Source of the DNA: Sciurus carolinensis
Lineage: Eukaryota; Chordata; Mammalia; Rodentia; Sciuridae
Length of the DNA: 64,000 nt
Assembly (NCBI RefSeq): GCF_902686445.1
Contig: NC_062217.1
Coordinates: 88,221,758-88,285,757 of the forward strand
Direction: 5' to 3'
Part shown: one piece after another, positions 47,301 to 60,155 of the stretch
Layout: the number at the start of each line of letters is the position of its first letter
Numbering within the stretch: the stretch's first letter is position 1
Notes under the pieces: generated by a model
What the model was told of the DNA's origin: nothing
What the model saw: only the letters and a program-made list of their open reading frames with translations
Database searches by the model: none
Position numbers and translations under genes: made by a program

Positions 47301-48395
47301 GTAAGAAGTAAAATCAATAATCAACAAATAGGATGGCATCAAACTAAAAAGCTTCATCACAGCTAAGGAAATAATCAAGAACATGGACAGCCTACAGAAT
47401 GGGAGAAAATCTTTCCCACCTACTCCTCAGATAATGTATTAATTTCCATGATATACAAAGAACGCAAAAATCTTAACACCAAAAAAAAAAAAAATCCCAA
47501 GTAACCCAATCCATAAATGGGAGAAGGAACTGGACACTTCATAGAAGAAGAAATACAAATGGTCAACAAATATGTGATAAAAAATGTTCAACATCTCTAA
47601 CAATTAGAGAAATGCAATTTAAAACTACACTGAGATATCATCAGTAAGAATGGCAACTATCAAGAATACAAGTTAACAATAAATGTTTTCAAGGATATTG
47701 AGGGAAAAATGTACACTTATACATTGCTGGTGGATCTGCAAATTGGTGCAAGCACTCTGGAAAGCAGTATGAAGATTCTCCCCAAAACTTGGAATGGAGT
47801 CACCGTTTGACCAAGTTATCTCACTCCTTGGTTTATACCCAAAGGACTTGAACTTAGCATGCTACAGTGACATAGCCACATCAATGTTTATAACAACTTA
47901 ATTCACATTAGCTAAACTAAGAAACCAATTCAATAGATGAATGGATAAAGAAAATGTGGTATATGTATTTGATAGAATATTACTCAGCTTTAAAAAGGAA
48001 GGAAATTATGACATTTGCCTGTAAATTGATGAAATTGGAGAATATCATGCTAAATGTAATAAGCCGATCCCATGAAACCAAATGTCAAATGTTTTCTTTG
48101 ATATGTGGATGATAATTCACAGTAAGCAGGGTGGGTGGGAGGAAAGACTAGAGTTACTTTAGATTAGGTAGAGGGGAGTGAAGTGAGGGGAGGGGAGAGG
48201 GGATATGGAGATAGAAAGGACAGTAGAATGAAACAGACATTATTACCTTATCTACATATATGACTGCACATGACCCATATGATTCTACAACATGTACAAT
48301 CAGAAAAATTAGAAATTATACCCAGTTATGTATATCAAAGTTCATAAATACATTCTACTATCATGCATAACTAGAGTGAATTAAAAAATTTTAAA
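44400..48395 (+). mobile_element. L1, near full ORF2 length but decayed
   Basis: ORF2 begins near 44,950 (ATGACAGGAAAGAAATATCTC). Endonuclease, RT and C-terminal parts follow with internal deletions, and the 3' UTR ends at ATTCTACTATCATGCATAAC. Upstream sequence 44,400-44,950 would be ORF1 or inter-ORF material but is weakly recognisable. Many stops. Confidence 0.75.
46965..47154 (+). repeat. 95-bp tandem duplication inside L1 ORF2
   Basis: Two copies, 46,965-47,059 and 47,060-47,154, starting AAAAACTTACATAGTTTA and ending TTAACCTGTAC, with five differences. It arose after the L1 inserted or in its source copy. Confidence 0.93.
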
Positions 48396-48409
48396 AAGTA
48401 AAGAATTGC

Positions 48410-49725
48410 TGTTAAAAAAACCAATGAATGAAAAAAAGCAACTCAAAATGGAATAAAGACTTTAAATGTAAAAATATACTATGAAACACTAGAAGAAAAT
48501 AGGTGAAATGCTTCAGGGCATTAGTCTGGGCAAAGATTTTTAGATAAGCCCTAAAAACACAGGCAATACCAGCAAAAATCGTACACAGCAGAGAATACAA
48601 TTAATATTGTAAAAATCTAAAGACTTGAAGAAAATACTGGCAAACTAGCCTGGTGACAAAGGACTAATATCCAGAGCATGAGGAACTCAATAGCAATAGC
48701 AAAAACCAAACCAAAACAAAACTCTAAATAATCCAATTACAAAATGGGAAAATTATCTCAATAGACAGTTCTCAAAAGAAGACAGATGCGTAACAGGTAT
48801 ATATGAGGAAATGCTTACCATTCATCATCATGGAATAATATCTCACCTATTTTAAAATAGCTATTATCCAAAAGACAAAAAAAATGGCAAATTCTGGTGA
48901 TAATATGGATAAGAAGAAATGTATTTATACACCATGGTTGTGAACCTAAATTTGTACAATCATTATTCCAAACAGTGTTGAAGTGCCTCAAAAATCTAAA
49001 AATTAAAACTAACATATAATCCAGCAATCTCATATATCATGTATATATGCAAAGGGAAATAAAGGAAATCAGCACATTGACAAGAAATCTCGATGCTTAC
49101 TGCAGCACTAAACATAATTGCTAAGGAAATCAAACAAGGGGTCCATGAACAAATGAATCAATTAAGAAATGTTCACTTAATCTTAATGGATTAAGAAATG
49201 TGCACTTAATACTGTTCAGTCATAAAAGGAAGAAAATTCTGCCATTTTTGGCAACATGGATGAGTCTGGAGGATGTTTTTTCAGGTCAAATAAGGTAGAT
49301 ACAGAAAGGCAAATACTGTCACATATTCTCTCTCATATGTGGAATTTAAAAGAGTTGAGTTTGTAGAAGCACAGAGTGGAGCAGTGGTTACCAGAGGACA
49401 GAAGGGGATAAGGGGGGTAATGGGTACAAAATATCAGTTAGGTAGAAGGAATACGTTTTAGTGTAATCAAGCACATTAGGGTGACTATAGCCAATAATTT
49501 ATTGTATAATTCATAATATCTACAAGATAGAATTTTGGATCTTCTTACCAATAAGCAATGATAAATGTTTGAAGTGATAGATATGCTATATGCTGATTTA
49601 TTCACTACACTCTGTTTATGTAATATCAAAATATTATATTCTTCTGCACAAATATGTACAATTATTATGTGTCAATTTTAAAAAATTGAAACAGTAAAAA
49701 AAGAAAGAAAGAAAAAAGAAAAGGA
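48410..49725 (+). mobile_element. L1MA/L1MB-like 3' portion
   Basis: Ends with the classic old-L1 tail: GAAGTGATAGATATGCTATA, CAAATATGTACAATTATTATG and GTGTCAATTTTAAAAAATTG, followed by a GAAA-rich tail. Upstream are ORF2 C-terminal blocks and the TACCAGAGGACAGAAGGGG block of its 3' UTR. Confidence 0.85.
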
Positions 49726-49939
49726 ACCTAGAGCCTTGGCTACCTAGCCTCAAGACAAGACAAAATAGTGAGCTCTAAGGACTACCACAGAGTGCCATTT
49801 CACACATTTGCAAACAGTGGGCTAGAGACAAATTTCAGATTCTCTTTAGTTGTAGTGTTTGATAATTTCAGAATTTTAATTTGAAAAGAATCTTAAAGGT
49901 CATCTAAAATCATTTTATGATCTATTTTAAATGGAAAGT

Positions 49940-50110
49940 TTGGAAATGTCAGTGGTTCTTGAACTAGTGATCATCATCTTCCATTGGGGGATTTTAAATA
50001 AACATATTATATAACACTTTCCAGAAGTATTGATCCAGTGAATCTGATTTGATGAGCCAGAACCTAAATTTTTAAAAACTTGCCACGAAATTCTAAAAAC
50101 TATCAATGCC
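49940..50110 (+). mobile_element. MER5-type DNA transposon fragment
   Basis: CAGTGGTTCTTGAACTAGTG at the start, then GTGAATCTGATTTGATGAGC and AAACTTGCCACGAAATTCTA: MER5A/B (hAT-Charlie) layout. Confidence 0.75.
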
Positions 50111-50338
50111 AGGACAAAAAGAAAAAAAAAAAAAAGCTCCATTTTGAGTACTAAAATATACCAAACTATAAATGACTATTTGATTCACTCTTTGAAAGAA
50201 AGCAAACTTAGAGAAAGTTTTAGAAAAAGCAATTGGGTAACAAAAGAGAATCAAATATTTGTTGGTAGAAGAAAAGAAAGAATGTAAAATGTACAGAAAA
50301 TACCAGGTGAGCAACACCCTGCTTTTTAAACTCAATTG

Positions 50339-50510
50339 TTACAGTGGCTTAGTGGGATAAAGTTTGGAAGAGTACAATGATCAGTGAACATTCACTTATA
50401 TTTAAGCAAATCATGTGAACAGTTCATTAGCTGAGTTCTGTCTTTAAAATGGGAAGAGAGATGCACTCATATGAAAGTGCTTTGTAAAATTTTAAACAGG
50501 AAATGGATAT
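50339..50510 (+). mobile_element. MIR SINE
   Basis: ACAGTGGCTTAGTGGGATAAAG start, TAAGCAAATCATGTGAACAG and TGTCTTTAAAATGGGAAGAG core, GTGCTTTGTAAAATT end. Confidence 0.7.
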
Positions 50511-51944
50511 GTCTAAGTAATTGAAAAAATAGTTTGAAATAAATTTCTCAGGCTAAGCAATATTTCAGTCTGATTTAATTTTCATTGCTACATAGCAAAC
50601 CATGGCTTAGGGAAGGTGAATGAGTTGGCAAGTTAAAAAAAGTAAGGGTGGAGTGAGAATTTGAACAGGCTTTTAAATTGTTGTAATTTTTAATATTTTT
50701 AGGAATATCCCAAAATAAATCTTCTTCAAGCTTTGTAGAATTTACACACACAGTGGTAGACCAGTAGAATGCCATGAGCTCTAGAACCACTCTAAGAGTC
50801 TTCAGAGCATAAATTTACCTGACTGAAATACCAACTTTCTAATCAACCCTCCATCTGCAGTGGCCTTATTCAATCCTGGGAGCTATTTAGATTGATAACC
50901 ATTAATATAGATATCATGCCTTATGTCTAACTTTCATTTTGGGTTTTGATGTGACAGTAGTGGCCAGAATTACATTCCTGTTGTAGATTTGCAGGTATTG
51001 AAAAATTGACAATTTATCATAGTTTATTCTTTAAAGATGATATTTGTTGCCTTTTCTTATTCTTTACTGCAAGACACATGATTAATAGATGAACATAAAT
51101 TCTGGGCACTTTTGATTTTTCTTTTTTCTAAGGTCACATGAACTTTAGTCTTCAGGGCAAAACAAAACAAAATGATTCTATACTGGCACATCATTTAAGG
51201 TCTAAAATTTAGCAATCTCTTCCCCAATTACTTGTAGCTAGCTGGTCTCCTCAAGGATCTGAGGAAACATTCTTCAGACTGAGACTATAGGTTTAAGTCA
51301 GAAGATTATTCTGAAATTTGAGCAAATATTAGGAAAAAATGATGCTTCAGTGACATTTCTGAAGGTAAATGTCTTTTATACCTTTCTTTAATAGAAAGGA
51401 ATTTTGGCAAACTGAGCCAAACATTTATCATTCATTCCTTTATTTAGTCAGTCATTCAAAAATATTCATTGAAACAATGTGTTAGTTCAATTTTGAAAGA
51501 ATTCACAAGTTCTCCTGTCATATGAGACAGATATTATTTGAATATCCACAGAAAAATATAAGATTAGTGTTTTATAGAGGAAATATTCTAAAAGAGTTTA
51601 AATAAAACATGTAATAAGGAATGTAACAAGAATTCTAGCCTGCTTCTAGTGTCCACAGAATGTGGAATGTGTGAACAGAATCTTTGTAAAGGAATTTGGA
51701 CCTTCTTTCCTTCCAAAATATGAGAGAGTGCCAAAAAATAAATATATTTAGAATACAGTACATCTACATTTGTTATATTTTCAAACCAAGATTTATCAAA
51801 GAAAAATTCATATCCTAATATACTTATTGTTAAATAAGAAATAATAAAAATGCACTAATATCAGAAGAAAATGTATTTTACCAAAGAAGAAAAATCAAGT
51901 ACAAGATAATTTGAAGCAGCATAGTATAAAAATCAAGAAAGACT
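50511..51944. other. unassigned, no gene seen
   Basis: AT-rich. The part around 51,420-51,600 (CATTCATTCCTTTATTTAGTC ... ATGAGACAGATATTATTT) may be an L2 or MIR scrap. Confidence 0.4.
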
Positions 51945-54900
51945 TTTTTATTGGTTTATTTTATAAAAACCAGAGAATTCCATTGTGACTTATTGGTGCA
52001 TGCATATATATATTAAATAATTTGATCAATTTAACTCACCAGGATGTTCCCCTCTCTCCTCCTCCTCCTTTCTCATGATCTTCTTACTGTACCTGGTGGT
52101 CTATCTACAACTCCCATGAGATTCCCTTTTTCTAAAGTCCACATATAAGGAAATAAAGTATGACACCTGTCTTTATGATCTGTCTTATTCTGTTTAACAT
52201 TATGCTCTCCATTTTCATCCATTTTCCAGCAAATGACATCATTTCATTCTTCTTCATGGATGAATAAAACTCTGTGTGTGGGGGTATGCATGCATTCGTG
52301 CGTGCATGTGTGTGTGTGTGTGTGTGTTACTTTCTTAATTAATTGGTTAACCCGTAGGTAGGTTGTTTTCATAATTTGGCTATTGTGAATTGTGCTGCAA
52401 TAAACATGGGCATGCATGTATCTCTAAAGTATGCTTACATAAGCTCTTTTGGGTTAATACTGAAGAGTGGTATTGCCAGATCATATGATAGTTCTATTTT
52501 TAGTTCTTTTAGGACTCTTCCTGCTGATATCCATAGTGGCTGTTACTAGTTTCCATTCCCCCCAAAAGTATTTTAGATTTCCTTTTTCCTACATTCTCAA
52601 CAGTATTTATTGTTACTTGTATTTTGATGATTGCCATTCTGAGTGGATTTTCAGTGAAGTTAGATTTGTAAATTTCTTCATGCCTAAAGATATGGACTAT
52701 TTTTTCATATAATTGTTGGCAATTTTTACTTCTTCTTTTAAGAAGTGCATTTGCAGCTCATTTACCCATCTATTGAATTGTTTATTACTATTAACATTTT
52801 TCATACTGAGTTTGTTGAGTTCTTCATGTACTCTGATTTTAATTTTTTTGCTGGAATAGTAACTGACAGTGATTTCTAACCATTAAGTAGTCTGTCTCTT
52901 CATATTGTGCTTTTCTTTACTGTGCAGAAACTTTTAAATTTGATGCAATCTTATTTTTCAGTTCTTTGTATTGTTTTGTGAACTATAGGCATCCTACTGA
53001 GGAAGTCATTGTCTATGTCTATATATTGGCATATTTCCCCTGTTTGCTTCTAACAGAGGCAAACCTTATGGTCTTAGACCTAAGTTTTTCATCCATTTGA
53101 GTAGGCTTTCATACAGGATGAGAAATAGAGATCTACATTTGGATGTCCAGTTTTTCCAGCCCATTTGGTAAAGAGCCTATCTTTTTCATATGTTTTCAGT
53201 ATTTTTTTCAAGAATCAGATGACTAGGTATGTGTGTTTTTGCTGTCTTCTTTTCTATTTCATTGGACTGTGTATGTTGTTAATGTCCGTACCATGCTATT
53301 ATTGTTACTATTGCTCTCTTGTATAAGTTGAAATCAGGTATTGTGATGCCTCTAGTATTTCTCTTTATGCTCAGTATTTCTCTTTATGCTCAGTATTTCC
53401 AGATCTTTGTTCTTTCATATGAATTTTAGGATTGTTTTTTTCTAGTTCTGTGAAGAATGTCCTTGATACTTTGAAGAGGATTGCATTGAATCTGCATAAC
53501 TGCATTTTAACAGTATTGATTCCCCCTGTCCATGAGCATGGAAGATCTTTCTTGTAGTGTCTTCTTCAATTATTTTCTTCAATATTCTGTAATTTTGATT
53601 GTAGAAATATTTTAAGTCCTTGGTTAGATTTATTCCTAGGTATTTTAAAGAAACTATTCTGAATGGATTTGTTTTATCTATTTCTTTCTCAGTGGATGCA
53701 TTATTATATAAATTTATTTTTGTATGTTGATATTGTATCTGACTTTTTTGTTGAATTTGCTTATTAAATCTAGAAGTATTCTAATGGAGTCATTAGATTA
53801 TTTTAAATACAGGATCATGTCATCTATAACTAGTCATAACTTAACTTTTTTCTTTTATATTTTTACCCTTTCTCTTTTATTTCCTTCTTTTACCAAATTG
53901 CTCCAGCTAAGCTTTCAAGTTCTATATTAAATTGGAGTGGTGAGAATGGACATCCTTGTCTCATTCTGGATTTTAGAGAAAGTGCTTTTCATTTTTTCTC
54001 TTCAATATGATGTTGGCTTTGAATTTGCCATATATAAATTATATGGTGTTGAGGTAAGTTCCTAATATGTGTAATTTTTTCAGGGTTTTTATAATGAAGG
54101 GGTGTTGAATTTTATCCAGGGCTATAATTGTATCTCCTGAAACAATCTCCTGATTTTTGTCAATGATTCTATTTGAGAGTTGTATTATTTTTATTGGTTG
54201 GCAAATATTGAACTATTCTTGTATCACTATGGTGAAACCAGCTTTATATGATGTATGATCTTTTAAATGTATTGCTTAATTCAATTTGTAGGTACTTTAT
54301 TTGGGAATTTTATATGTTGATCAAGTTTGTTGGTCTGTAATTTTAGTTCTTTAAACATTTGGTAAAATTCAGCTATGAATTCATATGGTCCTGACTTTTC
54401 ATTGTTAGATTTTTTTTGTTGTTCTTTCTGCCTCAAAGTAGTTGTTTTGTCATTTGACTTGTTTAGGTTTTCTATATTCTTATGGTTCAATTTTGAAAGA
54501 TAATATGTATGTAGAAATTTATCCATTTCTTCTTCTAAATTTTCCAATTTATTTCAGTAAAAGTTTTCAAAATTGCCCCTACTAGTTCTCTCAATTTTGG
54601 AGGTGTCTGTTTTAATGTTTCCTTTATGGGGCCTCTAATTTTAATATGTTGGGTCTTTCTTATTTTGGATAAGGGTTTATCTATCTTGTTTACTTTTGGA
54701 AAGAAGCAATTCTTGGTTTCATTGAGGCTTTCTATTTGTTTTTGTTCTCAATTTCATTAATGTTCGCTGTGATACTTATTATTTCTTTCCTTGTACTTGT
54801 TTTTGCAATTGTTGTGTTCTTGTTTTTCTAAGCCCTCAAGATGCATTAAATTACTCATTTATTAGATCTTTCTGAATTTTTAGGAAGGAACTAATGGCTA

Positions 54901-56760
54901 TAGAAATACCCCTTTTAACTCCCTTGTCTTTATACTATAGGTTCTTGTACGTTGTGTTTCTATTTTAATTTGATTCTAAGATTATAAAAATTTCTTTCCT
55001 ACTTTGATGACCCACTCATTCAGAAGTGTGTTATTCAATCTCCACGTGTTTGTATATTTTTGTACTTTTTCTTGCTGTTGATTTTTAATTTCATTTCACT
55101 ATGGTACAATAAGATGGAAGAAGTTATTTCAATTTTTTTATGTGATACAACTTGCTTTTTGGCCTAGTGTATAATCTATACTGGAAGAGGTTCCTCGAGC
55201 AGCTGAAATTAGAAAGTGTGTTCAGTGGTTGGAGGGATGAACTAGTCTACCCATGTCTTTTAAGTTTATTTCTTCAGAAGTATTAACTCTGTAGTATCTT
55301 TGTTGATTTAATGCCTGGATGACCTATCTATTAGTGACATTGTTATATTGAAGTTACCCAATATTTTTTGTTTGGGGCCTATCTGTGCATTCATGTTAAC
55401 CAGTGTTTGCTTTATAAAATTGGGTACACCTATGTGTGGTGCATGAATATTTAACAATCATTATATATTCTTGTTGAATTTTTCCCTTTACTAGCAAGTA
55501 GTAACCTACTTTGTTCCTTCTAAATTTGAACTGAGTCTACCTCTTCAGATTTCTTCCTGCTTATTTTCAGGTTCCATTTGCATGAAATATATTTTCAATC
55601 CTTTAATTTTCAGTCTGGATATTTTGCTGATAAGGTGTGTTTCTTGTAATCAGAGTGGAATATTTCTTTTTAATCAAATATGCTGAACTATGTCTAGAAT
55701 TAGAGAATGAAGACCATTTGCATTCAGTATTATTATTAAGAGCTATATATTCCTTCCTCTCAATTTATTTAATTTCTAATGCTTTATTTCTCATTTTATT
55801 TTGATTCATTGTACACAAATGGGATACAGCTATTGTTTTTCTGGTTGAACACGAAGTAGAGTCGCACCATTTGCGTAATCAAACATATACAAGGGGTAAT
55901 GATGTTTGTCCCATTCTGTTATTTTTCCTTCCCCCCACTCCTTCCCCACCCCTCATCTAATGCTTTATTTCTTATTCCCTTTTGTTTATTTACTTTCTAA
56001 TGTAATTTATTCTTTCCCTTGCCCTCTTTTTTCAATTTTGTTTTTCTGTACGTAGAATTTCTTTAAATATGTTTTGCAATAATGACTTTGTGGACATGAA
56101 TTTCATTAGTTTATCATGAAAGGTTTATATTTCTTCCTTATTCTGAAGGATGGTTTTGCCAGATATAGCAGTCTAGATTGGGAGTTCTTTTTTTTTTCAC
56201 ACCTAGAAATACTTTGTTTCAAACCCTCCTGCCATTCAGAGTTTCTGCTGAGAAATCTTCTGTTTCACTTTATATTTATAAGTGACTTGGACATATCTCT
56301 CTTGTAAATTTTAAAGCTTTTTCTTTGTTCTGGAGTTGTGGCATTTTAACTATAACATATTATGGAAAGATTCTTTTTCTGTCTTGTATATTTGGAGTTT
56401 TCAATGTCTCCAGTACATGAATGTCCAACTCATTCCCAAGTTTTGGAAAAAAATTTCTCTTTCTATTTCAATGAATAGTTTATTTATGACATTAGCCTGT
56501 ATCTTTAGTCCTTCTTTAGACATATGTTTTATTTGGTTGATTAATGCCATCTCAGAGTTCTTAGATATTCTGATCATAGTTTTCTATTTTTATTCATCTT
56601 GCCATCAAGCACTGAAAGTCTGTTTTCTGCTTCATCTTGTCCATTAATGAAAGTTTCAAGTTAGTTTTTTAATTTGACTATATTATGCTTTTCATTTTCA
56701 AGAGTTCTAATTGGTTCTTTTTCAGAATTGAATCTTTTTTCCTTTTTCTTTTTATTTGTT
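51945..56760 (-). mobile_element. old L1, ORF2 plus ORF1 remnants
   Basis: Reading leftwards: ORF1-like part at 56,100-56,700 (reverse complement of TTCTGAAGGATGGTTTTGCC and CAGAGTTTCTGCTGAGAAAT), ORF2 from about 55,700 to 52,200 (endonuclease, RT and C-terminal blocks), and 3' UTR to 51,945. Heavily decayed; interrupted at 55,792-55,955. Confidence 0.8.
55792..55955 (-). mobile_element. nested young L1 3' UTR insertion
   Basis: 164 bases of the same young 3' UTR (TTGATTCATTGTACACAAATG, GTAATCAAACATATACAAGGGG), flanked by the 17-bp duplication TCTAATGCTTTATTTCT (55,775-55,791 and 55,956-55,972). Confidence 0.92.
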
Positions 56761-57272
56761 ATTTTTAGTTATATATGACAGTGGAAACTATTCTGATATA
56801 TTTATACTATCATGATATTTATCTTTTCTTTGCAGAACATTGTGAACTGCCTTTATTTCAGTATGCATTCACATTTGAGCATTTAGCAGTCCCAAACTGG
56901 AAGTGGGAGATGCAGCAATGTGCCAGGAGGCCAGGCACTCAGATTCCGGAATCTGTTGTGCACACCAGCTCCTCCTCAGACCCTCAGTCACCTGGGAAGC
57001 AGTGTCACCAAAACCAGCTTGTGCGCTGGGTCCAGGTTTGTCTGGTTCCAGATGTCAGATTCAACACTAGACCCTTGTGGATGGCAGGGGTGCTCCAAGG
57101 AAAGCCCTGTTCTTCCCTTCTTCCCTGTCTGAAAGCCAAGTTATTACAGGAAAAGGAAACAATCCAGAGGGACCTGGGTACTTACAAGTGTCTGCATGTG
57201 TCCTTTCTGCAGGTGTAATCAGCAGGGACTATGAGGACGGGCAGGTCTGGGTAACCCTTACGCCTTCCCTGT
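56761..57272. other. GC-richer segment between two L1s
   Basis: 56,880-57,230 is clearly richer in G+C than its surroundings and holds a 147-codon plus-strand frame (56,775-57,218) without a recognisable domain. It lies upstream of the ORF1 end of the L1 to its left, so an L1 5' UTR is the simplest reading. I cannot confirm that. Confidence 0.4.
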
Positions 57273-60155
57273 TCACCTTAATTCATTTTACTGCATATGG
57301 ATTTCCAGTTTTCCCAGAACCATTTGTTGAATAGGCTATCTTTTCTCCATGGCTCCTTTGTCTAGTATGAGGTGACTATATTTATGTGGGTTCATCTCTG
57401 TGTCTTCTGTTCTATACCATTGGTCTGCCTGTCTATTTGGGGACCAATACCATGCCATTTTTGTTACTATTGCTCTGTAGTATAGTTTAAGGTCTGGTAT
57501 TGTGATACCTCCTGCTTCATTTTTCCTGCTCAGGATTGTTTTGTCTATTCGAGTTCTCTTATTCTTCCAGATGAAGTTTATGATTTCTATGAGGAATGTC
57601 ATTGGGATTTTAATTGTAATTTCATTGAATCTGTATAGCACCTTTTGTGGAATGGCCATTTTTACAATATTAATTCTGCCTATCCAAGAACATGGGAGAA
57701 CTTTCTACCTTCTAAAGTTTTCGTTAATTTCTTTCTTTAGTGTTCTGTAGTTTTCATTGTGGAGGTCTTTCACCTCTTTTGTTAGATTGATGGGATAGTT
57801 TTTCTAATTTCTCTATCAGAGACTTCATCAACTCATGAATGAAAAATACATTAGATTTATGTGTATTGGTTTTATATCCTGCTACTTTGCTGAATTCATT
57901 TATGAGTTCTAAAAGTTTTCTGGTGGAATTTTTTAGGTCCTCTAAATATACAATCATGTCATTGGCAAACAGTGGTATTTTAAGTTCCTCTTTTCCTATT
58001 TGTATCCCTTTAATTTCTTTGGTCTGTCTAATTGCTCTGGCTAGAGTTTCAAAGATGATGTTGAATAGAAGTGGTGAAAGAGGGCATTCCTACCTTGTTT
58101 CAGTTTTTAGGGGGAATGCTTTCAGTTTTTCTCCATTTAAAATATGTTGACTGTGGACTTCACATAGATAGCCTTTAAAATGTTGAGGTATGTTCCTACT
58201 ATTCCTATTTTTCCTAGTATTTTGAGCATGAAGGCATGCTCTATTTTATCAAATGCTTTTTCTGCATCTACTGAAATTATCATAAGATTCTTTAAGTCTG
58301 TTGATGTGGTGAGTTACATTTATTGATTTCCAGATGATGAACCAACCTTGCATCCCTGTGAAGAAACCCATTTGATCAGGGTGCACTATCTTTTAAATAT
58401 GTTTTGTATGCAATCTGCCACAATATTGTTAAGAAAATTTGCATCTAGGTTCATCAGGGATATTGGTCTAAAGTTTTCTTTCCTTGATGTGTCTTTGTCT
58501 GGTTTTGGTTTGAGGGTGACACTAGCTTCATAGAATGAGTTTGGAAGGGTTCCCTCCTTTTCTGTTTCATGGAATACTTTGAGGAGTATTAGAATGAGTT
58601 CTTCTTTGTAGGTCTTATAGAACTTGGCTGAGAATTCATCTGATCCAAGACTTTTCTTTGTTGGTAGGCTCTTGATGGCTTCTATTTCATTGTTTGAAAT
58701 TAGTCTGTTTAAATTGTGTATGTCCTCCTGATTCAACTTGGATGGATCATATGTCTGTAGAAACTTGTTGATATCTTCAAGATTCTCTATTTTGTTGGAG
58801 TATAGATTTTCAAAGTAGTTTTTAATTATGTTTTGTATTTCAATAGTGTCTGTCGTGATATTTCCTTTTTTATAACCAAATTCAGTAATTTGAGTTTTCT
58901 CTCTCTTCTTTGTTTGTGTGGCTAAGGGTTTATCAATTTTGTTTATTTTTTCAAAGAACAAAGTTTTGTTTTGTCAATATTTGAAATGGTTTCTTTTGTT
59001 TCAATGTCACTGATTTCAGCTCTGATTTTAATTATTTCCTGTCTTCTACTACATTTGGTGTTGATCTGTTCTTCTTTTTCTTAGACTTTGGGCTGTAATG
59101 TTAGGTCATTTATTTGTTGACTTTTTCTTCTTTTTTTGAATGTGCTCCATGCAATGAATTTTCGTCTTAGTACTGCTTTCAAAGCATCTCAGAGATTTTT
59201 ATATGTTGTATCATTGTTCTTGTTTACCTCTAAGAATTTTTATCCATCCCCTGATGTCTTCTGTTATCCATACATCATTCAATAGAGTATTATTTAGTCT
59301 CCAGCTGATGGAGTAGTTTCTGTTTTTTATTTTATCTTTGATTTCTAATTTTATTCCATTTTGATCTGATAGAATACAAGGTAGTATCTCTATCTTTTGG
59401 TATTTGCTAAGAGTAGCTTTGTGGCATAACATATGATCTATTTTAGAGAAGGATCCATGTGCTGATGAGAAGAAAGTGTATTTGTTCATGGATGAATGGA
59501 ATATTCTATATATGTCTGTTAAGTCTAAATTATTGATTGCATTATTGAGTTCTATGGTTTCTTTGTTCAATTTTTGTTTGGAAGATAAGACCAATGGTGA
59601 GAGAGGTGTGTTAAAGTATACCTATTATTATTGTGTGGTGGTCTATTTGGTTCCTGGAGTTGAGAAGGATTTATTTGATGTACATAGATGTGCCATTGTT
59701 TGAGGCATGAATATTTATGATTGTTATGTCTTGCTGATTTATGCTTCCCTTAAGCAGTATGAAAGGCACTTCTTTATCCTTTCTGATTAACTTAGGTGTA
59801 AAGTCCACTTTATCTGATATGAGTATGAAAACCCCTGCTTTTTTACTGAGTCTGTGTGCATGGTATGTTTTTTTTACCCATCCTTTCACCTTTAGTTTGT
59901 AGGTATCTTTTTCTATGAGATGAGTCTCTTGAAGGCAAAATACTGTTGGGTCTTTCTTTGTAATTCAATCTGCCAGTGTGTGTCTTTCAATTGATGAGCT
60001 AAGGCCATTAACATTAAGGGTTATTATTGAGATGTGACTTGTATTCCTGATCATTTTGGCATTTTTTTTTGGTTTTTAAGTCGACTTGTTTTCTCCTTTG
60101 ATTGGTTTTTCCTGTAGGGTAGTTCCTCTCTTTGCTAATTTCTGTTAAAAACTTT
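57273..60155 (-). mobile_element. L1 ORF2 segment lacking its 3' end
   Basis: Reading leftwards: ORF2 start near 60,080, endonuclease (frames at 59,211-59,889), RT N-terminal part (58,386-58,961, including LPNSFYEASVTLKPKPDKD) and the RT catalytic region (NDMIVYLED near 57,950), ending abruptly at about 57,273 in the middle of ORF2. No 3' UTR or poly(A) end follows, unlike the other L1s here. Frameshifts and stops are present, though long blocks remain open, so it is fairly young. Confidence 0.82.

Noticed and set aside
56775..57218. 147-codon plus-strand frame as a host exon or gene
   Set aside because: Its first third is L1-like AT-rich sequence, there is no recognisable domain, and no neighbouring exon is seen.
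58386..58961. 191-codon frame as a gene
   Set aside because: It is L1 ORF2 RT N-terminal sequence within a broken element.
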